From Chitinophaga silvisoli (GTDB taxonomy: Bacteria > Bacteroidota > Bacteroidia > Chitinophagales > Chitinophagaceae), in the NCBI RefSeq assembly GCF_003412465.1, contig NZ_QTJV01000001.1, positions 496,001 to 560,000 on the forward strand: a DNA stretch of 64,000 nucleotides. Direction: 5' to 3'. Below the pieces are notes generated by a model, which saw only the letters and a list, made by a program, of their open reading frames with translations, did no database searches and was not told where the DNA came from. A program made the position numbers and the translations under genes. Below, piece after piece: positions 17,501 through 24,417 of the stretch. Each line of letters starts with the position of its first letter. The stretch's first letter is position 1.

Positions 17501-18380
17501 AGAACAATTAGGACTGGACATCTTACCTATCATCATTCATGGTACAGGTTATACAATGAGCAAGAATGACTTCCTGCTCAAGGACGGTCAAATCACGGTG
17601 AAGTACCTGCCCCGAATCGCACCAGGAGGTAGTTATGCTGCCCGCACCAAGGAGATCAGCCGTTACTTCAAGGCAGAGCATGAGGCCCTGCGGCAGACGA
17701 TTGAAACGCCGGCTTATTACCGTGAACAGATGATTTATAACTATATCTACAAAGGCCCGGTATTAGAGTGGTACATGCGTATCAAAACAAAACTGGAAGG
17801 CAACTATGAGCTTTTCGAAGAGCTGTTGCCTAAGAAAGGCCGGATACTGGATGTAGGGTGTGGATATGGATTCCTGAGCTATATGCTTCACTGGATGTCA
17901 GCTGACAGGATAGTGAAGGGAATCGATTATGATGAAGACAAAATTATCACTGCACAGCATGGCTACCTGAAAGGGGAGCAGCTGTCATTTGAATGCGTAG
18001 ACGTAACCAATTATACATTTGACAAGTACGATGCATTTATCATCACAGATGTATTGCATTACCTGCAAGCGGACGAGCAGGAGAAAGTATTGTCAGCGTG
18101 CATCCATCAACTGGAACCGGGTGGCGTGATCATAGTAAGGGATGGAGACAGTGACCTCAAGGAAAGACATGAAGGTACCCGTCTTACAGAATTCTTTTCT
18201 ACCAAACTGCTCGGGTTCAACAAGACAAAAGATAAACCCTTGTCTTTCTTCTCCTCATCAGCAATTGCCCGCATTGTGGCAGCTAATGGAGCGGTGATGG
18301 AGAAAATTGATAACACGCGTTATACCTCGAATGTTATTTTTATCATCAAAAAGTTACCCCCTGAAGATGCAGCAATATGA
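14523..18380 (+). CDS. Trifunctional MMPL exporter / lysophospholipid acyltransferase / SAM methyltransferase
   Basis: A 1285-residue three-part fusion. Residues about 15-860 are an RND/MMPL-type transporter with a first helix near 17-35, two periplasmic loops and two helix bundles. Residues about 870-1060 are a PlsC-type acyltransferase with HQSFLD (905-910, the HX4D motif) and PEGTR near 970. Residues about 1095-1270 are a class I methyltransferase with ILDVGCGYGFLSY near 1107. The parts suggest that a polyene lipid is acylated and methylated at the inner membrane and then extracted by the transporter. This domain order is known from other Bacteroidota pigment clusters. The next gene starts 14 bases before its stop. 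Confidence 0.9.
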   Translation: MGKLFVGIYNFFDRHKAWCWACMLFSFVLVGAGAWQIRLEEDITRILPQDKTLDKLQQVFNDSHFADKLVITISQRDSTAVAQPDSLTAFAGELADNAKARLAPWMNQIQAQVQDSTVLDMMQVMQEHLPVFLEEQDYKRIDSLITPDRLQQSLQNNYNTLISPAGLVVKKVIAVDPTGMSWIGIKKLQHLQYDDHFELYDGYIMTKDHQHILMFITPKFPPSATGKNTVFLDELQAQIDSLQQHHSFTTASYFGGTAVSAGNAIQLKKDLILTLSITIVVFVILIPLYFRKKRAALLLMLPVVFGGLFSLTCIWLVQGSISGIALGVGAVVLGIAINYSLHVFNHYRHFPDIREVINDLATPMTIGSFTTIGGFLCLQFIESPILQDVGIFAAFSLIGAALFSLIFLPHLIVLGKKENVTVHHDTWLDKISTYKPEQNKWLVGGILVLTVIFFFTMKNVAFESDMMRMNFMRPELKEAEATLNKVNAYTAQSVYLITEAPDLETALQRSEALLPKVNQLQQQGAVKKYAGVNVLLLSNQEQQRRIQRWNAYWTPEKKQQVITYLQQHGPAVGFKPAAFDAFAQWLTQDFDHIPDATLHNLRTGTLGDFITEKHGKVSLVTLLKVDPAQKKTVYEKLEHDPNTAILDKQYVTNRLVVVLQSEFSSIAWMTSLLVFFALLLSYGRIELTIITFIPMAISWVWILGIMGLFGIRFNIVNIILSTFIFGLGDDYSIFTMDGLLQRYRTGKEENLSSFRSSIFLSAITTIIGLGVMIFAKHPSLKSLALISIIGISSVVLVSQVLIPFLFNWLITNRVSKGRAPWTLHGWLKSVFSFTYFTFGCLLMTVIGWFLLRINPFNRKVGKRLYHRLLSKYTWSVLYIMGNVKKKIINPLGEKLDKPAVIISNHQSFLDILVSTMLHPNVVLLTSEWVWNSPVFGAVVRMADYYPVAEGAEGSIEKLKEQVDNGYSIVVYPEGTRSPDGKMKRFHKGAFYIAEQLGLDILPIIIHGTGYTMSKNDFLLKDGQITVKYLPRIAPGGSYAARTKEISRYFKAEHEALRQTIETPAYYREQMIYNYIYKGPVLEWYMRIKTKLEGNYELFEELLPKKGRILDVGCGYGFLSYMLHWMSADRIVKGIDYDEDKIITAQHGYLKGEQLSFECVDVTNYTFDKYDAFIITDVLHYLQADEQEKVLSACIHQLEPGGVIIVRDGDSDLKERHEGTRLTEFFSTKLLGFNKTKDKPLSFFSSSAIARIVAANGAVMEKIDNTRYTSNVIFIIKKLPPEDAAI

Positions 18381-19875
18381 TGTCATAATTATCGGTAGTG
18401 GCCTGGGCAGTTTAGTTTGCGGAGCCATCCTCGGCAAGTATGGTTATCGTGTCTGTTTATTCGAAAAAAACAGGCAGATAGGTGGTTGTTTGCAAACATA
18501 TTCGCGCGACAAAGCTATAATTGATTCCGGTGTGCACTACATTGGTGGCCTGGAAGAAGGACAAACCCTGCACAAAGTATTCCGTTACCTGGGAATAATA
18601 AAAAACATGAAGCTGCTGCGTATGGAGATGGATGGTTTCGATCAGATCTCTTTCGGCAATGAGCAGCATGTGTACAGGATGGCACAGGGACGGGACAATT
18701 TTATTCAGCAACTGTTAGCAGATTTTCCAAAAGAAAAGGAAGCCCTGCATGCTTATGTGGATAAACTGGAAGAAATCTGTGGCAAGTTCCCACTCTTTAA
18801 TATGAGATTAGGAAGTGCTTCGGAAAAGGAGAGCGTGATGGGGGAGGAGGTCTCGGCATACCTGCGTAGCATTACGAGCAACGAACGCCTGCAGAATGTA
18901 CTGGCAGGAAATAATATGCTCTATGCAGGTTACCCTGACAGAACACCCCTGTATGTACATGCCCTGGTGCAGCATAGTTATATAGAAAGTGCCTGGAAAT
19001 GTGTAGATGGTGGATCTGTTATAGCCCGTAGCCTGAGCAAAACGATCCGTGCACAGGGGGGCGATATTATCCGGAATATGGAGGTAAAAGCGATCGTAGA
19101 GTCCGAAGGCCGGGTAGATCATATCGTACTGGAAAACGGACAGGAAGTAGGTGGTAAATATTTCATTTCCGGTTTACACCCTGCACGTACTATCGGTATG
19201 GTAAAGGGAGAAGGCCTCCGCAATGCGTATAAGAGCCGCATTAACTCCCTGGAAAATACACCCGGTACCTTTATGATCAATGTGGTACTCAAACCGGGAT
19301 CATTTCCCTACCTGAATCATAACATTTATCATCATGCCACTTCCAATGCATGGGATGGCATTAATTATACCGCGGACAACTGGCCGCAGACCTACGCAAT
19401 GTTTGTATCGGCAGGTACCGGTAAGGAGCAGTATGCTGATAATCTGTCTATTATGACCTATATGCGTTACGAAGATGTGGCGCAATGGCATGATACCTTC
19501 AATACTGACGACAAGCCACATGAGCGGGATGCCAGTTACCAGGAATTTAAGAAAGAAAAGGCGGAGAAGCTGCTGGACATGGTCTCTCAGCAATATCCGC
19601 AGCTGCGTAGCTGTATTCATTCCATGTATGTAGCTACGCCCCTGACCTACCGGGACTACCTGAATATTCCGGAAGGGAGCATGTATGGAATTGTTAAAGA
19701 TGCAAGAGATCCGTTAAAGTCTATGATTCCTGCAGCTACCAGGCTGCCGAATTTGTATCTTACAGGCCAAAACCTGAACTTACATGGTATTTTGGGTGTA
19801 ACGATGAGCGCGGTGCTGACCTGTGCCGGGCTGGTCGACTTAGAAACAATCGTAGAAGAGATAAACAGGAGTTAA
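18367..19875 (+). CDS. CrtI/CrtISO-like FAD-dependent oxidoreductase
   Basis: A 502-residue flavoprotein of the phytoene desaturase/carotenoid isomerase superfamily. The N-terminal dinucleotide-binding motif GSGLGSLVCG (about residues 9-18) is followed by FEKNRQIGGCLQTY and DSGVHYIGGL. The C-terminus has the FAD-binding signature LYLTGQNLNLHGILGVTMSA. I chose the ATG at 18367, which overlaps the previous gene by 14 bases; an earlier in-frame start at 18307 would extend it with unrelated sequence. No phytoene synthase is nearby, so a carotenoid role is unlikely. It may desaturate, saturate or isomerise the polyene chain; this is inference. Confidence 0.85.
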   Translation: MQQYDVIIIGSGLGSLVCGAILGKYGYRVCLFEKNRQIGGCLQTYSRDKAIIDSGVHYIGGLEEGQTLHKVFRYLGIIKNMKLLRMEMDGFDQISFGNEQHVYRMAQGRDNFIQQLLADFPKEKEALHAYVDKLEEICGKFPLFNMRLGSASEKESVMGEEVSAYLRSITSNERLQNVLAGNNMLYAGYPDRTPLYVHALVQHSYIESAWKCVDGGSVIARSLSKTIRAQGGDIIRNMEVKAIVESEGRVDHIVLENGQEVGGKYFISGLHPARTIGMVKGEGLRNAYKSRINSLENTPGTFMINVVLKPGSFPYLNHNIYHHATSNAWDGINYTADNWPQTYAMFVSAGTGKEQYADNLSIMTYMRYEDVAQWHDTFNTDDKPHERDASYQEFKKEKAEKLLDMVSQQYPQLRSCIHSMYVATPLTYRDYLNIPEGSMYGIVKDARDPLKSMIPAATRLPNLYLTGQNLNLHGILGVTMSAVLTCAGLVDLETIVEEINRS

Positions 19876-19887
19876 GTCATTTATAAT

Positions 19888-21570
19888 ATGAACAAGGGGA
19901 AAAAACGAAGCGGATGGCGCAAATTGGGAAGAGCGCTGTTATTTATTTTTGGCGGTATCTTATTGGTGCTGATAGCGCTGATTATATATGTGGTAAGTGT
20001 AGGTTATATCAACCCGCCTGATATTGCAGACAAGAGCGCACTCAAACTGGAGCGCAAACAACTGGATTCATCTGCCTATACCATTGGTAATAACTGGTTC
20101 CGTAAGAGCAATAGCGGCCTGTATGAAATGTATGTGGAGGGAAAACCTTTCGAAAGAGGGGTGATCTATGGTAAGCTCTCTGCTGAACTGGTGAAAAGAC
20201 AGGAAGATAACTTCACGGATCAGATCAAAAAGATGATCCCTTCGCAGTCCTACCTCAAATTCCTGCGCTACTTTGTAGGTTTCTTCAATCGTAACCTGGC
20301 TGATAATATTGAAGAAGAGAACAAGGAAGAAATATACGGTATCTCTTTCTCCGCTTCCGATAAATATGATTTCATTGGTACAAACTATGAGCGCCTGCTC
20401 AACTACCATGCAGCGCACGACATTGGTCACGCATTGCAGAATATGGCACTGGTAGGTTGTACATCCTTCGCCACCTGGAATGATGCCTCTGCCGATAGTA
20501 ACCTGATCATAGGCCGCAACTTCGACTTCTATGTAGGCGATAAGTTTGCAGAAGATAAGGTGATTGCCTTCTATCATCCTGACAAAGGTTTCAATTTCAT
20601 GATCGTAACCTGGGCTGGTTTTACCGGCTGTACATCAGGTATGAACCAGGCAGGCCTGACAGTGACAATCAATGCTGATAAGAGTAAAATTCCTACCGGT
20701 TCAGCTACGCCTGTCTCCCTGGTTGCAAGAGAGATCCTGCAATATGCCAGGAGCATCGACGAAGCCTATGCTATTGCAAAGAAGCATACGATGTTCGTAT
20801 CTGAGTCTTTCCTGATAGGTTCTGCTTTTGATAACCGTGCCGCCATCATCGAAAAGACACCGGACAGTATGGAACTGTATGATCCTAAAAAGAACTTCAT
20901 TACCTGTACAAATCACTTCCAGGGGGAAAACTTCAAAGCTACTCCTGAGAATATCAAACAAAGAGAGGAAACAGCTTCCGGTTACCGCTTTGAGCGCCTG
21001 ACCGAATTGCTGAAGGAGAAAGGTCCTAATACGGTTCAAAATACGGTAGACATTCTGCGTGACCGTTTCGGTCTGCGTGGCAGGGATATCGGGGTAGGCA
21101 ATGAGAAAGCCATCAACCAGTTCATCGCCCATCACTCCGTAGTGTTTGAACCTAAGCAGAAACTCGTATGGATCTCGACAGCACCATGGCAGCTGGGTGA
21201 GTATGTGTGCTATAACCTGGATTCCATTTTCAGCATGCATGGTTTGCAGACAGATCATGAGGTATACGACAGCAGCCGTATGATTGCTCCTGATCCATTT
21301 ATCCAAACGAAAGCCTTTATCAACTTCAAAGCATATCGTTCTTTAAAGCAGGCCGCACAGGAAGGCGCTCCGGTAGATCCAAAACTGATACCGGCACTGG
21401 ATCCTGAGTTTTACCATGCATATGTAGTAGCAGGTGATTATGCTTTCAAACACGGTAATTTTGAGGAGGCAAAAGGCTTTTATGAAGTGGCGCTCACCAA
21501 AGAGATTGCAAACAAATCAGAAGAGGTCCATATCCGGAAACAAATAGAATTGTGTAATAAAAAATCATGA
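19888..21570 (+). CDS. Membrane-anchored C45-type Ntn hydrolase/acyltransferase
   Basis: A 560-residue protein with a basic N-terminus and one transmembrane helix (about 15-37), then an N-terminal-nucleophile domain. The likely nucleophile is Cys191 in LVGCTSFATWN, followed by the family segment NLIIGRNFDFYVGD. This pattern matches acyl-CoA:6-APA acyltransferase/choloylglycine hydrolase-like proteins, which mature by cleavage before the Cys and hydrolyse or transfer acyl groups on amides. The C-terminal part (about 460-560) ends in a helix-rich TPR-like stretch. Its catalytic domain should face the periplasm. It may make or break an ester/amide bond in the exported pigment. Its stop overlaps the acpS start by 4 bases. 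Confidence 0.82.
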   Translation: MNKGKKRSGWRKLGRALLFIFGGILLVLIALIIYVVSVGYINPPDIADKSALKLERKQLDSSAYTIGNNWFRKSNSGLYEMYVEGKPFERGVIYGKLSAELVKRQEDNFTDQIKKMIPSQSYLKFLRYFVGFFNRNLADNIEEENKEEIYGISFSASDKYDFIGTNYERLLNYHAAHDIGHALQNMALVGCTSFATWNDASADSNLIIGRNFDFYVGDKFAEDKVIAFYHPDKGFNFMIVTWAGFTGCTSGMNQAGLTVTINADKSKIPTGSATPVSLVAREILQYARSIDEAYAIAKKHTMFVSESFLIGSAFDNRAAIIEKTPDSMELYDPKKNFITCTNHFQGENFKATPENIKQREETASGYRFERLTELLKEKGPNTVQNTVDILRDRFGLRGRDIGVGNEKAINQFIAHHSVVFEPKQKLVWISTAPWQLGEYVCYNLDSIFSMHGLQTDHEVYDSSRMIAPDPFIQTKAFINFKAYRSLKQAAQEGAPVDPKLIPALDPEFYHAYVVAGDYAFKHGNFEEAKGFYEVALTKEIANKSEEVHIRKQIELCNKKS

Positions 21571-21944
21571 TCTACGGCTTAGGCACAGATATCGTTGATG
21601 TGGCACGCATAGCAGCCAAAATCGCCAAAGGAAATGGCTTTAAGGAGCTTGTGTTCAGCCCTCAGGAGATAAGCTATTGCGAGCAGCAGGTCCATAGCGA
21701 AGAGCACTATGCCGCCCGATTTGCAGCCAAGGAGGCCCTGTTAAAGGCATTGGGCACCGGCTTTATGCACGGTGGCGTTCATTTCAATGAAATAGAGATC
21801 ACCAATGATGCAAACGGCAAGCCGTTGCTACAGCTCACCGGCAATGCCAGCTCCCGCTATGAACAGCTACAGATCAAACAGATTTTGGTTTCATTGTCAC
21901 ATATCAATACCACAGCAGTTGCGACAGTGATCATTGAAGTCTGA
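21567..21944 (+). CDS. acpS: Holo-[acyl-carrier-protein] synthase
   Basis: A 125-residue AcpS. The metal-binding Asp8 in GLGTDIVDVARI and Glu56 in FAAKEALLKALGTG are both present, and the length is standard. The enzyme transfers phosphopantetheine from CoA to the ACP serine, activating carrier proteins. Its place inside the operon suggests it serves the two pigment ACPs (1600 and 8450), though it could also be the only AcpS of the genome. It is translationally coupled to the C45 hydrolase by a 4-base overlap. Confidence 0.93.
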   Translation: MIYGLGTDIVDVARIAAKIAKGNGFKELVFSPQEISYCEQQVHSEEHYAARFAAKEALLKALGTGFMHGGVHFNEIEITNDANGKPLLQLTGNASSRYEQLQIKQILVSLSHINTTAVATVIIEV

Positions 21945-21956
21945 AAACCTGATACC

Positions 21957-23249
21957 ATGTATATACCCAACATAGAATTGCAGCCCTCTTCTTCCATCAG
22001 GGCATTTCAGGAAAAAGAAGTTCTTCACCTGCTGGGCTACCTGCGGGAGTTTTCACCCTTTTACCGGAATTGGTTTGCCGAACATGGCATACAGCCTTCG
22101 GACGTGAAGTCGCTGGATGACCTCTGGCGTATTCCTCCTGTTACCAAGGAGCACCTGCAACAGCAGAACTGGGAATTCCTGTGTGTGGATAAGAGCAAGA
22201 TTGCAGAATATACCACTACCTCCGGTACCCTGGGCAGACCTGTGATCATAGCACTGACACAAAAAGACCAGGATCGCCTGGCGTACAATGAATACATTTC
22301 TTTTTGTTGTGCAGATGGTACGGAGAATGATATTTACCAGCTGATGCTCACGCTGGACAGGCAGTTCATGGCAGGCATGGCGTATTACAACGGCATCCGC
22401 AAATTAGGCGCAGGTGTACTGCGTGTAGGCCCCGGTGTACCATCACTGCAATGGGAAAATATTCAACGGATTCAGCCCACTACTATTGTAGCGGTACCTT
22501 CATTCATTGTGAAGCTGATCGCATTTGCAAAAGAACATCATATCGACATCAACGCCTCTTCTGTGAAGAAAGCAGTGTGCATAGGAGAGAACATCCGTAA
22601 TGCTGATTTCACCTACAATGTATTGGGGAAGAAGATCACGGAGCAATGGGATATCAGGCTCTATTCAACCTATGCCAGTACAGAAATGCAAACCGCGTTT
22701 ACAGAATGCAATGCAGGCCATGGTGGTCATCATCATCCTGAACTGCTCTATGTGGAATTGCTGGATGAGAATAATCAGCCGGTAGGCCCGGGCCAGGATG
22801 GCGAAGTAACCATTACCACCCTGGGTGTAGAAGGCATGCCTCTGCTGCGATACAAAACCGGAGATATTTGCCGCTACTTTGAGGAACCCTGCTCCTGTGG
22901 CCGTCAAACGCGGCGCTTATCACCAGTAATAGGCCGCCGTAAGCAGATGATCAAATACAAGGGGACTACCCTGTATCCACCGGCACTGTTTGACCTGCTG
23001 AACGATATGGAAGAAGTGAAGGAGTTTGTAGTTGAAGTATTCAGCAACGAATTAGGCACAGACGAAATCCTGCTGCACCTGTGGCCGCTGCAGGAATCAG
23101 AAGATATAGACAGAAAGATCCGTTCTTACCTGCAGGCGAAACTGAGGGTGATCCCTCAGATCAGGTATGTAGGTCAGGCGGAAATCATGAAAATGCTGAT
23201 GCCGGAAGGGCAACGCAAACCAGTGAAGTTTGTGGATAACCGCGGCTAA
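21957..23249 (+). CDS. Phenylacetate-CoA ligase-family acid activating enzyme (aryl starter ligase)
   Basis: A 430-residue AMP-forming ligase. Visible motifs are TTTSGTLGRPV (ATP-binding P-loop), YASTEMQTAF, and YKTGDICRYFEEPCSCGR with a Cys pair typical of the phenylacetate-CoA ligase group, followed by GRRKQMIKYKGTTLYPP. The family adenylates an aromatic acid and transfers it to CoA or an ACP thiol. In aryl-polyene synthesis the ApeH ligase loads a 4-hydroxybenzoate-type starter; for flexirubins a coumarate-type starter is expected. The substrate is inference. It is the last + strand gene of the cluster and its stop overlaps the convergent DUF6702 gene by 4 bases. Confidence 0.87.
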   Translation: MYIPNIELQPSSSIRAFQEKEVLHLLGYLREFSPFYRNWFAEHGIQPSDVKSLDDLWRIPPVTKEHLQQQNWEFLCVDKSKIAEYTTTSGTLGRPVIIALTQKDQDRLAYNEYISFCCADGTENDIYQLMLTLDRQFMAGMAYYNGIRKLGAGVLRVGPGVPSLQWENIQRIQPTTIVAVPSFIVKLIAFAKEHHIDINASSVKKAVCIGENIRNADFTYNVLGKKITEQWDIRLYSTYASTEMQTAFTECNAGHGGHHHPELLYVELLDENNQPVGPGQDGEVTITTLGVEGMPLLRYKTGDICRYFEEPCSCGRQTRRLSPVIGRRKQMIKYKGTTLYPPALFDLLNDMEEVKEFVVEVFSNELGTDEILLHLWPLQESEDIDRKIRSYLQAKLRVIPQIRYVGQAEIMKMLMPEGQRKPVKFVDNRG

Positions 23250-23731
23250 AAGCTTACGGAGACAGCGGCTTTGGGATTATCAAGTTTATTGCTTTTTCTC
23301 ACACCATCCCTGATCACATGGATCATATTGATCTGGTTGGGATGTTCGCTATACAGGATATCGTCTTTGACCTTCACTTGTTTAAAAGGTGTAACATTCT
23401 GAGCTACGAGAAAGCACCAGGCCGCTTCTTCCTCAATTTTATAGCCCAGGTAGCTCAGCTTTACTACTTTCCCATCCACATTCACCACCAGGTGTTTGCT
23501 GATGTAGCCGGCAATGAGGCTGTCCATTTGAGCTTTGTTGGCAGGGTGAATGATGTCCAGGGGAAGCTTGGACTCCTTTTTCAGCACATTCTCCAGGTCA
23601 TCAGCAAAAATCCTGCAGCTGACCTGGACCTCGTTTTTAGCCTTTACATGTTCGATTTCTGTGACACTCACATAGAATGGGTGAAAGGCGAAAAAAGCCG
23701 GCAATAACCATTTATATAATATTAACCCCAC
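23246..23731 (-). CDS. DUF6702-like protein with signal sequence
   Basis: A 161-residue protein with a hydrophobic N-terminal segment (about residues 4-17) that could be a signal peptide or anchor. The mature part starts HPFYVSVTEIEHV and includes EVQVSCRIFADDLE, a pattern I associate with the DUF6702 family of Bacteroidota. Members often sit beside a HupE-like gene and an M1 peptidase, as here. No function is established. It is convergent with the pigment operon and divergent from the HupE gene. Confidence 0.75.
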   Translation of the reverse strand: MGLILYKWLLPAFFAFHPFYVSVTEIEHVKAKNEVQVSCRIFADDLENVLKKESKLPLDIIHPANKAQMDSLIAGYISKHLVVNVDGKVVKLSYLGYKIEEEAAWCFLVAQNVTPFKQVKVKDDILYSEHPNQINMIHVIRDGVRKSNKLDNPKAAVSVSF

Positions 23732-23776
23732 TTGCCTAAAAAATTTTAAATATTAACAGTAACCTTGTATAATTAC

Positions 23777-23784
23777 CAAAAATA
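23777..23784 (-). promoter_or_regulatory. Candidate -7 box for the DUF6702-like gene
   Basis: On the minus strand the sequence reads TATTTTTG, matching TAnnTTTG, about 45 bases before the ATG. It lies in the 60-base divergent gap shared with the HupE-like gene. Confidence 0.35.
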
Positions 23785-23791
23785 GGAAATT

Positions 23792-24385
23792 GTGAGCACC
23801 GAATTCGGGATGTATTTTCAAATGGGCTGGCAGCATATTATTGCCTGGGATGGCTACGACCACATCCTGTTTATCATGGCCTTATCCGCTATCTATATGC
23901 TCCAGGACTGGAGAAAAGTCCTCGTACTCGTCACTGCCTTTACTATTGGTCATGCAATCACACTGGCATTAAGCATCACAAACGTCGTATATGTTCAAAG
24001 CAGTCTGATAGAACTGCTCATACCAATCACTATCTGGGTTACGGCTCTTTTCAACATGTTCAAAAAGGAGCTGTCTCCGCAAAAGGTTCAACTGAACTAC
24101 CTTTTCGCATTGTTTTTCGGCCTCGTTCATGGCATGGCATTCTCCGCCTACCTGAAGAGTTTGATCGGGACACAGGAAAACATTCTGCTGCCTTTATTAG
24201 GCTTCAATCTGGGGTTGGAAGTAGGGCAGATAATGGTAGTAGTGGGTGTATTATTACTGGCCGGAATTATTGTAAATGTTACAGGTGTAAAGCGCAGAAA
24301 CTGGAATATCTACCTCTCTGCAGCCATCTTTGGTGTAGCCGTCCTGATAACCATTGAAAGATGTAAAGAATTTATAACAAAATAG
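23792..24385 (+). CDS. HupE/UreJ-family membrane protein
   Basis: A 197-residue integral membrane protein with about six hydrophobic helices. Conserved histidines WQHI, GYDHILF, GHAITLALS and HGMAFS follow the HupE/UreJ pattern. Characterised relatives are implicated in nickel or cobalt uptake for hydrogenase or urease. No hydrogenase or urease gene is nearby, so the metal link is uncertain. The start is a GTG at 23792; no better ATG precedes it. It lies 32 bases upstream of the M1 peptidase and is probably co-transcribed with it. Confidence 0.82.
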   Translation: MSTEFGMYFQMGWQHIIAWDGYDHILFIMALSAIYMLQDWRKVLVLVTAFTIGHAITLALSITNVVYVQSSLIELLIPITIWVTALFNMFKKELSPQKVQLNYLFALFFGLVHGMAFSAYLKSLIGTQENILLPLLGFNLGLEVGQIMVVVGVLLLAGIIVNVTGVKRRNWNIYLSAAIFGVAVLITIERCKEFITK

Positions 24386-24417
24386 ACAGGGACAACCAAC
24401 TGTCATCAGGTTTTCTT

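Noticed and set aside
18367..19875. Carotenoid biosynthesis locus
   Set aside because: Only one CrtI-like gene is present; no phytoene synthase or cyclase is nearby, while KS, ACP and dehydratase genes surround it.
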